Shown piece after piece: positions 1-9,741 of a DNA stretch of 64,000 bases (position 1 is its first letter; each line of letters begins with the position of its first letter). Location of the stretch: the NCBI GenBank assembly GCA_037178975.1, contig JASJZH010000006.1, forward strand, positions 682,001 to 746,000. The letters run 5' to 3'. This DNA comes from Oscheius tipulae. Taxonomy: Eukaryota; Nematoda; Chromadorea; Rhabditida; Rhabditidae. The notes below the pieces were generated by a model. That model was not told the origin of the DNA. It ran no database searches and saw only the letters and a list, made by a program, of their open reading frames with translations. The position numbers and the translations under genes were made by a program.

Positions 1-139
1 CGTACGTGTGCCAGTCCATACTCCGGAATACCTCTTCAACTACCGCGCTGAAGAGAGATGGCGAGATTGTATCTCCTTGCAGAACTCCTCTTTGCATGTC
101 GATATCCACCGGCTTCCCACAGACTCGTATGTTGACCTT
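1..139 (-). pseudogene. RTE-type reverse transcriptase fragment (5' of element lies outside the window)
   Basis: The minus strand reads as an uninterrupted stretch of about 45 residues containing RGVLQGDTISPSLF followed by a helix ending VFRSMDW. This is the conserved segment just before the YADD block in reverse transcriptases of RTE-clade non-LTR retrotransposons. It is related to, but clearly different from, the RTE at 22-25 kb, which has RGVRQGCVLSPLLF here. Homology stops near position 139, so this is either a truncated copy or one continuing past the left edge. The clade call is firm; whether the copy is dead cannot be judged. Confidence 0.85.
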
Positions 140-584
140 GGCAGTTAGACATAAGTTACTGTAAACAAGGAAAAAGACTTGTAAACAAAACACATCTTTG
201 CCCATATGTTTGTTTTGTTTGCGATCAAATTCATGGCTTGCACTTGTAGTTGGTAATGAACTTTTCCCCTCTCACAGAATAAACTTGAAACTTTGGCCTG
301 TTGCTTCGGGTTTACAGCTTACGTCACACATTCCTCCTTCAGAGCACAGAACATATTCGCCTCCGAAGAACGTTTTGAACATATAAATGTCATAACAAGG
401 TGGAGCAATCACCTAAAAAGTTTTTGTGCTTTCTGTACAACTAGACAAAATGACAGACAGACAGATAAACCCACAGGGGAATCTGAGCCACCTGAGTGGT
501 GGTTCCTTCGGCGAAGATGAGCCAAAGCGACACAAGAGGCGCGAAAGCATTGCTGTAAATCAAGAAACTTGACAAATGTTCACT
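140..584. other. No gene seen
   Basis: This holds short ORFs without splice-site support and a small CAGA-type microsatellite near 450-475. I see nothing else in it. Confidence 0.5.
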
Positions 585-773
585 TCACCGTCCTGACGGA
601 GCCAAGTCTTCGTCCTCAAATTCGTCGATAACGACGAGGGGAGCCAGTTGGATGTGGGCTTTGTTGATGACAGGAGCCAGCTCGATCCGTTGTGCCTCAT
701 TCTCTGCTCTCTCGAAAGCTTCAATGAGGTGAATATGGCCACGAGTATGACTAACAGCCAAAAGGAATACAGA
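585..773 (-). CDS. Last exon of a small acidic protein, function unknown
   Basis: Directly after a TTTAG acceptor the minus strand stays open for 62 codons to a TGA. It begins with a hydrophobic run (FLLAV) that could be the end of a signal peptide and finishes with an acidic tail (DEFEDEDLAPSGR). No ATG lies in this frame, so an upstream exon is required, and I could not place it. The antisense frame and the longer ORF that starts at an ATG in another frame look less like coding sequence. Nothing recognisable by family. The assignment rests only on the acceptor and residue composition. Confidence 0.35.
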   Translation of the reverse strand, partial: SVFLLAVSHTRGHIHLIEAFERAENEAQRIELAPVINKAHIQLAPLVVIDEFEDEDLAPSGR

Positions 774-1512
774 CTAAACTGATTGGACATGGACGTTCAT
801 GACAAACGGTAAAAAAGAGTTTTAAGACAAGAGAAAAGGATCCTTGGAAGGAGCGGAATGGATGCTGCTCTTTTCCCCAAAAGTCGTCTGGTCTTTGCAA
901 ATAAATCTTGGTGTAGATATAATAGAAGGGTGAGATACGGAAATAATTAAAAGTTTATCATAATGAATCGTAAGTTGCATAACACATATTGGAAAATAAT
1001 TGCAGTTTTTTTTGTTTTTTTTTTATTGGAAAGACGCACGGTTGGTTTCCCAGGTAAGTCGATGAGAGACTGATGGGAGAACGGCTAAACAGGCCGAAAA
1101 TATTCTGAGCGACTGTCGCTTGCAATTTGTCGTCAGAATATACAGTTAGATTTTGCAAACTATGAGTCATCGTTCTATCAAACAGACTAGGGAAGATGGG
1201 GCAAATTCACTCTAGCTTTGTTAAATTGGCACACAAGAGCATAGAAGGAAAATGTAGAAGCCCCAAAACATGGTTCTCCTACGACCGCTCTTGTGTAGAA
1301 AACTGCAGTTACCATTCAGAAGCACAGATAGACCGGCAGACGATTCATCAGTAGCCCCCCTTATGGACTGTGAGACACTGCCCGGACAGCAAAATTCAAA
1401 CGAGGCAGCAGACCGAGGAGAACTGAATAGAATGGAGACCTCTGTATCAAGATCGTTTCTGGTTTGTTAAACATTTATTTCAGCAAAACAATAAACAGTT
1501 CAATTAATTCCG
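774..1512. other. Intergenic, no gene resolved
   Basis: There is a 70-codon minus ORF at 958-1170 and a 66-codon plus ORF at 1270-1470. Neither has convincing splice sites or a recognisable domain. A reverse-complement AATAAA near 1490 probably serves as polyadenylation signal for the gene ending at 1513. Confidence 0.4.
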
Positions 1513-3021
1513 TCAGGAAGGATAGGTTTGCATAATGTAGTCAACTTCGGTCTCATACCGAAGTTTAGCGATGGACAATAGAGCCTCTCGTATCTTGCTC
1601 ACAATGTCTTCAGTTCCAGATGATTTGTGGGCATTTTCACTAAAACGAGGTTTAAATTTGTGCTAACTACCCACATATTTTCAGCAACTGACTCCGGAGC
1701 CTTGTCCACAACATCTCTGTTCCCGAAGTGATCCAATTCGTCTGCAATAGGCTGATTCATACTGAAACAGTTTTATACGTAAGGAAAATTATCAGACTAC
1801 TTACACATTTGGCGATTTGGGTTTAGCTATTGGCATACGGAGGCTTCTGGGGACATTCTCTCGATCTTCGGGGTTTCGTTCATTTTCAATTTCAGCATTC
1901 GGACCTGTAGTAGGCTCTGACTTAGCAACAAGTCTCTCCATAGCATCCTTAGCGTCGTTAACTGGCTTCAGAACCCTCGGCTCCTGAACTTTTTCGTACT
2001 TGTCTGTATTGGCTATCTACCTTGTCGAGCTTTTTTTTGGCAACCAGGATTACTTTGTTCGCCAGTTTTCGAGCATCAGAGCTGAAATCTAACGCTTCCT
2101 CTCCTTCCTCAATAGGTAGAGTTTCACTAAAAATGTTCATATTTTGGCAGAACTTCAGTAACTTACTAAGCTAACTCTCCCGGCTCTATTTTGGGAATTA
2201 GAACCTCGATGACGACCTCTTGTGCATCAACGAGATTACTACCCACCATAGCTTCTATTTGCCGCTTTTCACTAAAAAGTTTTATAGATAAGGGGAACAG
2301 CCCACTTACTAGTGCTCCATTGGCTCAACTTTTGGTGTGAGGAAAACTCTCTTGTCCGAAACTTCCTCTCTGGCGGATTCTATCGGCTCGAACCCAGCCA
2401 CTTGAGTTGCACTAAACACAATGTAAACTTTGATAAGTAGTAGATTACTTACGATAAGTGTTTCATTGGTTCCGTTGGCTCGATCTTGGGTGTGAGGAAG
2501 GCTCTAGTGTCCAGATCTCTTCTGTTAAGCTCCATTTGTTCCGATCTATTCTCATCGGTGTCGCTGAAAAAGTTTTTAATCGGATGCTAGACAACTTACA
2601 GTTTCTCTGCCTCCACTGGTTCCACTTTTGGTGTTCGAACAAAGACGTCGCGAGCATCGTAGGAAGGACCGACGTACTCCTGCTCGCCCTCTTCTTGTAC
2701 GTACGCTCCGTCGCTACTTACTGAGAACGGTAGGTTAGAAGAACGAGTGCTCCTGCTTCTTTTTTTAGACGTTGTCTTCTTCATTGACTGGGGACGGATC
2801 GACGTTTTTGTGTTGCTTGAACCCTTAAATGCCCTTTGTTTTGAATGAATTAACTATTCACTTCAATCGCTTTGTTACTCTCACACTTTATAATTCAGTT
2901 TGCGTAAACTGCCTATATTATAAGTGACCACAAGTGATACCTGGTTCTTCACATGCGTCTTTGATCTAGTGCTGTATTTGTTCACAGAAGAAGTTGTCTG
3001 ATTCCGAGTCACAGGTGCCAT
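1513..3021 (-). CDS. Repeat-exon protein with recurring TPKVEP motif, function unknown
   Basis: Eight exons read on the minus strand: 2941-3021 (ATG), 2600-2823, 2453-2563, 2310-2411, 2167-2271, 1805-2126, 1675-1761, 1513-1639 (TGA). Exons 2 to 5 each end with one copy of a unit of the form R-x-F-L-T-P-K-V/I-E-P-x-E (TPKVEP, TPKIEP, TPKVEP, IPKIEP). Exons 3, 4 and 5 are 111, 102 and 105 bp and are all bounded by phase-2 introns, the classic signature of exon duplication. The start is basic and Ser/Thr-rich (MAPVTRNQTTSS, then KKTTSKKRSRS), suggesting a nuclear or disordered protein. The C-terminus is a predicted helix (DIVSKIREALLSIAKL). Exon 6 contains a frame break: an early open frame and a later one (KVQEPRVLKPVND) do not join. 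Either exon 6 hides a 50-nt GT-AG intron and a T run at 1990-1994 lacks one base, or the gene is decaying. No known family recognised. Confidence 0.7.
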
Positions 3022-3324
3022 AATGACAAGATTGCTCGTTGCTGAAGACCTGTTGTAAGGTTAAGAGAGGATTAAATAACGACTGAAAGAGAGAATATAG
3101 AGCCAAAATTGTTTCTGCCTATGCACAGGAAATCATGAGAAATTGAGCAGCTCTCCAATAAAAGCGATCTCCAGCGTTGCGCCTGAAAGAAGGTTGGCGC
3201 TTTTATGGGGGTAAGTATCATTTGTGCATAAAATGGTACTTGTTGTTGAATGCGAGGTCAGACAAATGGACAGAAAAGAACAAATTTGTGATGCTAGTTG
3301 ATTGTTTAAAGAGTTAAACCAACC
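3022..3324. other. Short intergenic spacer, probable promoter side of the gene at 1513-3021
   Basis: No open frame with splice support. It separates the start of the minus-strand gene from the mariner terminus. Nothing else seen. Confidence 0.4.
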
Positions 3325-4873
3325 CATTGGTTTACAACTAGCATTAAAATCTTGTTATAAACGTTGTAGTTTGCGGCAACCCACTCTTGTCCCTTTGACG
3401 AATGACTATCTATGAGAAAATTCTATCCGCCTCCAGAAGCCAGATTCATCATTGGCAAACAATATGAGTTTTCAGACAACCAGCAAAACCTACTCTCTAG
3501 ACAGGTTCTGAAGTCCACGATTAAGAGACTGAATAAATATATTGGATCATCCTTCCTCGACATCAAACACATCCATTGTGCAGCGGAAAGGCTACATTTT
3601 TCCTTGCTGTTCGACCAACAAGTTTCGATGAATGGAAGCTGCTGCAGCTCGTGAACGAGAATAATCGACAGAGGCATTGTCTGTCAGTCATGTCGCAGTG
3701 GAACATCATTTGAAGCAATTGAGATTTACGAAGAAACTGGGCAAATGGTTCCCGCATGACCTCAGTGATATGGGTCCAGGTCAGACATCAAGTCCTGTGA
3801 AACCCGATACTCATTAAGAAAGATTATGCTCTGTGTTTTCTGGGATATCGAAGGAGTGGTGCACTGGAACCTGCTGGATACTGGAACTACCCTTACGGCC
3901 GCCATATACAGCCAACAACTTGAAAAGATTGCTGTTGCACTTCTTCAGAAACGGCCGCTGAAGTCGATGCTCATCCTGCAGATGGACAACGCGCGCTCCC
4001 ATGTTGCAAAACTCACTCGCCCAAAGATCCATGACCTGGGTTGGAAGATTTTACCCCACAAGTAATGCTATCGCCCTTTGGGGCTCAATGCCAGTAATCA
4101 TCCTTCCAAAACTGCTCGATTTCTACTTCCTTCTTTCCAACTGTCGTGACCCTTTCCTCCCACTTCAACCTGTCCGCATTCCCTCCCTTCGGGGCGGTAG
4201 CCTAACTTGTTGCGCCTCTTGAGGCATATCTACCTTGTCCTTTGCCCAGCAAAAACGATTGCTAATGACCATTTCTATTCAGTGAAACCCACTTCGCACT
4301 CTTTGACCCCCAGTCAAACCCACTTCCCTTTCACTCTTTGAACCCATTTCCCATTCCTCGACCCTTTCCTCCCACTTCAACCTGTCCGCATTCCCTCCAA
4401 TCAAGGTACCGTGACAGGAGCAACTTCCTCGAAGCTATCTCCCAAACTGACTCGATTTGGCTTGACTTGCCAACAATTAGTGTGCGCACAAAATAGTGCA
4501 CACTAATTGGCAATATTGGCTTCAGACAGACAGACAGACAGAGACGCGAGGACAATTTAAAATAGATCCTCCTTATAGTCCGGACCTTGCTCCTTCCGAC
4601 TATTATCTATCCCGGACTCTCAACAACGAGAATGAAGAACAACAGTTCGATTCCGACGGCGCACTCAAAACCTGGTTGGCAAACTTCTTCGCGTCGAAAC
4701 CCAAGGTGCTCTATGAGCGTGGCATCCGTAAGCTACCCGTGAAACGGGCAGACGTGCTACATCATAATGGTGATTACAACGAAAGAAAAAGTTGTTACGA
4801 AATCAATACATTTAAATTTAAAAAAATTTGTATTTGAAAAAAACGAAAAGACTTAGTTGTCAACCCAATATAC
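3325..4873 (+). mobile_element. Degenerate mariner (Tc1/mariner) transposon
   Basis: Broken frames carry typical mariner transposase blocks. An N-terminal RPTSFDE...NENNRQ block near 3618-3680 is followed by a helix-turn-helix block (VAVEHHLKQL...KLGKWFPHDLSD) near 3695-3780. Next come PGQTSSPVKPD and VFWDIEGVVHW near 3780-3870, then LQMDNARSHVAKLTR near 3980-4025 (second catalytic Asp in the DNARxH context). After an interruption, PPYSPDLAPSDYYL and FFASKP lie near 4565-4710. The piece with the first catalytic Asp (the DEKW block expected between HDLSD and PGQT) is deleted. TIR-like ends read TTGGTTTACAACTA near 3330 and, inverted, TTAGTTGTCAACCCAATA near 4853-4870. The copy cannot encode an active transposase. 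Strand refers to the transposase direction. Confidence 0.85.
4065..4560. repeat. Insertion of about 490 bp splitting the mariner, with direct repeat and terminal hairpin
   Basis: The mariner frame stops after GWKILPH and resumes with PPYSPDLAP, which are adjacent in other mariners, so the intervening bases are an insertion. It contains two copies of a roughly 38-bp segment (around 4147-4187 and 4361-4400, sharing CCCACTTCAACCTGTCCGC). Near its right end (about 4475-4512) is a near-perfect hairpin with stem AATTAGTGTGC, followed by a CAGA run. A related hairpin occurs at 34525-34650. It has no coding capacity, so it is probably a non-autonomous element. Confidence 0.6.
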
Positions 4874-5048
4874 TCTGGTGTGAAAACTTTTTCCCTTCGC
4901 AGAGTTTTTGAATCGAAGGAGGGCCTGGTTCACCTGTCGACGTAATTATTGGTAGTAAAGGCCTAGTACCCCCATGAAATTGAAGACTTTGCTCTTTTTG
5001 CCGAGAAAACAGGCAGGTGAAACTTTCATAGTAGCCACCGTGAGCTGA

Positions 5049-6191
5049 ATGAATGTGTCCAATCCCTACTACGAAGAAGCGCCTTTCCTACAAAATATTC
5101 CTGTCAAGGTTTGTAAGAAAATTTTGCCAAACTTTTTGTTTTTCAGGTTAATACTTGTATCAGCATTGTCCTGGCCGTTTTTGGTACATATTTGAACACC
5201 TTCCAAGCTCCTAAGCACTTATCGACCATGTTTCGCATTCTAGTTTACTACCATTTTTCCATGTAGGTCTTCGCAAGCACAGTACTACAGTTTTAACGTC
5301 ACAGATTCACTCTACAAATGATTATCATTGGATGGTTCAGTTTTCCACAGATTTTACTTCCCTATACTGCGGTTCATGGAGTTGGGTTTTTCTCGGACTG
5401 GGGTATGTCACAATGGTCCCAGGGTACACTTGTACTTAGTCTATACACTGGTATGTGATTCTCTTAAATATTTTAAAATACTTTTCAGGCTGCTTCTCAA
5501 CAATCGGTGCCTTATTTTATTACCGTCTGGATATCCTTCTTCCACCCTGGCATCCGTTGAATAAAATGATTATCAGATCCGTCGTTTACAGTATTACGTA
5601 TCCTTTCATTACATTTTGTCCTATTCCGATAACGTACATGGCAACTCGTCAAGTTGAGCATGATATCAGGAAAAAACAATTTGAGCACTATCACATTATT
5701 TCGCCGGATATCTTTACAATTCCCAACTCGGTGGCCACATATGGCTTGAACTACCCAGCATCGTACCCTGCATTAATTTTCTTCCCCTTTGTCATTTTCT
5801 ACCATTTGTTTATGCTAACGTTTTGCACTATCAAGATTCTGAAAATTATAAGGACTGGTCATTTGTCTGAAGCGACAAAAAGACAACACTTTGAAGTTCT
5901 AATAGGATTGTTGGGCTTGGTATCTTTTTTTTAAACTAGAAATAACCTTTTTAGATCATAACTCTTGGAAGTGCCCTGTGTTTCAGTTTCATTCCCATAC
6001 TCTATCTTGTATTCACTCAAAGCTTGAGATTCGACTTGTACATTGTGGCATGCTACGTAGCAACCACGGCTACTCCGTTGGGCATGATATCATATATATT
6101 ATCTTACCGGCCATACAGAAGATTCATACACAGAACATTATTGGAACAGCCCAAGAAGAACACGATTAAAGTAATACTTATTTCGAAATAA
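5049..6191 (+). CDS. Seven-transmembrane chemoreceptor, Srh-like
   Basis: Five exons (5049-5108, 5147-5262, 5305-5450, 5489-5919, 5955-6191) join in phase at every junction to give about 329 residues, the usual size for nematode Srh receptors. TM1 leads into FGTYLNTFQAPKHLSTMFRI, matching the Srh pattern of a KTP-like turn after TM1 and a YYH segment beginning TM2. Further hydrophobic segments follow at roughly residues 55-80, 100-120, 135-160, 195-220, 245-270 and 285-305. The cytoplasmic tail opens with SYRPYRRFIHR, the family's usual exit from TM7. Its role is inferred: a membrane chemoreceptor of a sensory neuron coupling to a G protein. The ATG at 5049 was chosen because it opens exon 1 in frame; an alternative ATG at 5053 is out of frame. 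Confidence 0.88.
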
Positions 6192-6523
6192 TAAATTGCG
6201 TTCAAATATCACCGGCAAATGACAGGCAACAGGAAAAAATCGTGATTTAATGATTTAGCTTTGCATTCCACAAGCGCAAAGCGCTTTCAACAAGTGATTT
6301 TCTTGAAAAGCTCTTGTTCTTCAGGACTGGCTAGAAAAATAAGTGGTATTGAGAAAAGTGTTATGAAGGGATACGTTATAGTTATATAGTGTAAACAGTC
6401 CATCGAATGTTGTTGTCTCTGTTGTTCTTCCCCGCGGCAATTCTATGAGAAATTATCTTCTCGTGGTCTTCTCTTTCCCTCTCTTCTGCCCCTTTGAATC
6501 TTTGTTCATCTCGAAAGTAAAAC

Positions 6524-6754
6524 TTGGAGTCTGAAGCGGTGAAGAAGCGACTGGCCCGGCTAGTTCATGGCTGTGCAATATGCGAACTCTTCGACTACAC
6601 CAATCAGTTCTTTGACAACGGAGAACTGCACTACTATGACTCGCAATATTTCGTCAGCTACTTCAATTCCCTCCTTATCAATCCAGACGGCCTGGCTCGA
6701 ATCGCTTGCCAATTTGCTATAAATTTGCCACTTGGTTGTTTCGCAATAAGGTAA
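6524..6754 (+). pseudogene. Orphan exon-like ORF, unrecognised
   Basis: A 76-codon open stretch opens just after a TAA with no ATG and ends at a plausible donor (AATAAG then GTAATTG). Residue usage looks like real protein (HGCAICELFDYTNQFFD, then YDSQYFVSYFNSLL). I recognise no domain and find no matching exon on either side. It may be a stranded exon of a lost gene between the two receptor genes. Confidence 0.3.
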
Positions 6755-6897
6755 TTGTGTGTTCGATAAAACTAGCGGGCAGCGGGGTTTAAAAACTTGA
6801 TGTAACAGCCCTACAACTCGTTCAAAATTGATTCCGAAATATAGGCTACTTAAAAAAAAACTAAATCAGGTACACTTTGCCTAACTTGTGACATTCA

Positions 6898-8238
6898 TTA
6901 GTATCGAATCGATATTTTCAGCACTGCAGTCGGTACCAGAGAGCGATTGCTTTTTCTCAAAACCTTTAAAACCATCCACATCAGCGCTCCTTGTGCGACA
7001 GGGAATATGTAGTTGGTGATTATTGAAAACTGAAACTCAACATGAAAGGATATACAACAGAGTTACCATTTGGGTGTAGCCCATAATAGTTTTAGCATAT
7101 TCTACTGTTTCCGCTGAATAAGATCCCGATGACTGAGTTATGTTTCTAACTCTGAGTGATCCTCCGAGCTGTGAGTAGAAGAACTCAGAGTAGTATCTCA
7201 AGGCCAAAGTCGTCTCAAGGATTAATACCTTAAAACTTAGTTCAAAAACGTGAAAAAAGGGATACCTGAATAAATAGAGAAACTGATACACGTTTCTGGG
7301 CATACTTTGTCTCATGGCTCATCTGAGAGGTGTTTAATGTCTGGACAGCTGCAAAAGCGTACAGACAGCAGCAACAGGAAATGACCAGATAGATAGTGTT
7401 CGTATAGATTCTCCAGTTCAAGTTCTGAACAGCGATGTTTCAAAAAGCTTAGTGCTCTAAAAGCATGCACAATTCCTTGGAATGCCTTAACTACGTAGCA
7501 TGCTACCTCCAATGCGCCGATAAACGGGAGTGTGGAAGCCTTCGCTGTTCCGAAGAATGGATCGAACTTGGGACGCTTAACATTATTGCCTTTGTGAGCT
7601 CTTGTGAGCATGTAGCTATCTTGGCGCGCAGAGGTACTACAGGTGAGACGCGCCAACATGCACGTCGTCTGTTTTTAGTTTTCATACAGCAATGACTAAA
7701 GTTTTAATGCCTACTTACCATATTGACCACATAAGTATTGATGGCCGTTAGGGAAAAGTCGAAGATTAAAAGAAAGACAACAGTCGTCACAATGGCAACA
7801 CAGAACAGATACCGGTCATACACTAACTGCCTTAAAGTACAGATTGCTACCATAGATTACAAAAACCAACGGTCTAATCTGTTTCTTCCAGTAGAGAAGC
7901 ATTAATGTTAACAGGAACATCTTCAAATGATACGTCAGATTGGCGGCGGTGTAAATATGGTTACTTATGCTCTGCCAACTCGTGCAGGATAGAAACATTA
8001 GTGTTCTGCACATCATCAGAAGAATACTATCCAAACAGACAAGCATAATGATCTGCCGGTAGCGATTATTCCCCAGTTTCTTTCGGAGAAGACGGTTCAA
8101 CATCAGAAGATTGATGAAAATGCCGATGAATAATGAAATCGGGACAATAAACTGAATGTACATTGGCTGCTGGAAGTATGTTTGAATGTTACAGCTGACT
8201 CCGATATAGTTCTGGTCCGGAGCAATGGTAGCAGCCAT
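6898..8238 (-). CDS. Seven-transmembrane receptor, chemoreceptor-like, subfamily unassigned
   Basis: Six exons on the minus strand (7861-8238, 7719-7826, 7507-7668, 7266-7424, 7067-7228, 6898-7029) are all separated by phase-0 introns and give about 366 residues ending at TAA. TM1 (IQFIVPISLFIGIFINLLML), TM2 (IIMLVCLDSILLMM) and TM3 are in exon 1. LVYDRYLF directly after the first intron is a DRY-type motif at the inner end of TM3. Exon 4 carries TM5 and a cytoplasmic loop (TLNTSQMSHETKYAQKR) that resembles the TM5-TM6 linker of nematode Str-type receptors. TM7 is FSIITNYIFPVAQGALMWMV. An in-frame non-ATG extension upstream was ignored and the first ATG used. The first intron, 34 nt, is unusually short. 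Confidence 0.8.
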
Positions 8239-8616
8239 CCCGGAACTTGAGATCTGTGGCAACCCACCAAGCTGTTCTCGATGGGAACCGAAGCGTATAA
8301 TATGAGAAAGTACCGCTTTTCAAAATCATTCAGATTACTGAGAAAATAGCTGTGAATGTTGTTTAGTGAGAAAGTATGGGGTGTTTTCGAACATCGCATA
8401 ATCCTTTGAATAAATGTGCGTCTGTTATATATGTACATCTGTACTCATGTAGGAAGCACCTTGAACCTTGGATTCTTCCGGTCATTCAAAACCGGAAGTT
8501 TTTACCCAGAACTGTATAATGATTCTTTCGATTCTCGAACGTAGTGGGAAACTGTTGCTTCAAATTTATTTGCTAAAGCTATTCTTTAGGAGTCGAAGTC
8601 TGCCAGTACGACAGGT

Positions 8617-8820
8617 TCAACTCGTGCAGAGTAAAAAGCTGCCGCGTTTATGATCGACTCTTCTCAAAATCCTCAGAGCAAGAAACATCAAAAAGACTTG
8701 AATGGGACCCAAAATACAGTTTGCAATTATCGATAGAAGTTCAAATTGGTCTGGGTATCGCAAGATTCGACTAATTCTGGAAGGCGACATTCCGGTGATT
8801 ATATCCGATGTGTACTTCAA
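8617..8820 (-). pseudogene. Receptor TM1 fragment
   Basis: A single exon-like ORF starts at ATG 8820 and encodes SIIANCILGPIQVFLMFLALRIL plus a basic turn, the look of TM1 in nematode 7TM receptors. It ends in TGA with no donor leading to TM2, and the neighbouring receptor gene already has its own TM1. Probably a stranded piece of a degraded paralogue. Confidence 0.4.
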
Positions 8821-8959
8821 ACATTTAAAGGATTGATTTCTGAAGGAACACGGGAGTCACGTCTACCAAAAAAAGGACAAGGAGGAAATCGAAACGTTTC
8901 TCGGGCAAATATGAAGCCGTTCGGCGGTCATTGTATACCTACCAAACTGCTTCAAAGAT

Positions 8960-9419
8960 ATCAAGTTGTTTTGTAGGCGCAGAAGATAAAGGCCGAAGAG
9001 ATTGGAGAAGACGAGAAAGTGAAAGACTTCTATCTGGCCAGATCGGGTATTGGAAGATCAAGATATTCGAAATTGAATGGCAAAAGGTGGGTCCGGTCAG
9101 AGCTTATCAAGAAAACCAATTTTCAGGCCCTGGATCCAAATCTGGACTTTGTACATCGAGTGCATATCGGATATGTTAAGGCACCAAGTATTAAGGTTTG
9201 TGAATGCCAAGACTCTTTAAACAACTTTATTTCATCCTCGACAACGAATACTCTGTGGATGCTGGCTCTTTTATAATTTCATTTCGAAATGTGATGGAAC
9301 ACAACTGTCCCTTCAAAGAGAACCGAGCAGATCGCTGTGAAACATGCCGCGATTACATTGAGCTGAAGCTCATCGGCCAAAGACGAGTCACCTTGCCGAC
9401 GAAAGTCATATATAGCTAA
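8960..9419 (+). pseudogene. Truncated partial copy of the adjacent SET-domain gene (pre-SET region)
   Basis: The segment CPFKENRADRCETCRDYIEL, read at about 9310-9370, matches CLFKKNIADRCDSCRCHVEL of the intact gene at 10710-10770. The flanking exon FILDNEYS corresponds to MVIEYDYS there. The copy stops with TAA at 9417-9419, before any SET domain. The upstream part (VKDFYLARSGIGRSRYSKLN) may correspond to a diverged linker. It lies about 320 bp upstream of the full gene on the same strand, so a local tandem duplication is the simplest origin. Confidence 0.6.
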
Positions 9420-9741
9420 TAAATACTCTGTTGTATGCCGAGAAAGAGCAAGTGCAATCGTACAAAGCTGCTACTCCTTGCAAAAAAAGCTGTTTCAATC
9501 TCCTAGTTTGACTTGAGGAAAATTTCGGAGACATATACAAAACAGGCTGGCTCTTTTTTGCTAAGATTAAGTGATTTCTTTGATCACTTTGGCACCCAAA
9601 CATTGTTTAGGGATGACTTTATTGGAAGTAAAAAGTGTTGAGTCTGCTTGAAGACGATCTTCTTTTCTTTTATTCAACTTATCTGTCTCCAGATCTGAGG
9701 TCAAACATTTGCTTACACCTACCTCGAGGAAGAACACAAGC

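Noticed and set aside
3133-3327. 64-codon minus-strand ORF before the mariner
   Set aside because: No splice sites or motif. It ends at the mariner terminus by chance.
3412-3677. Overlapping 80- and 84-codon ORFs on both strands at the start of the mariner
   Set aside because: They are by-frames of the decayed transposase; the real homology runs in other frames with breaks.
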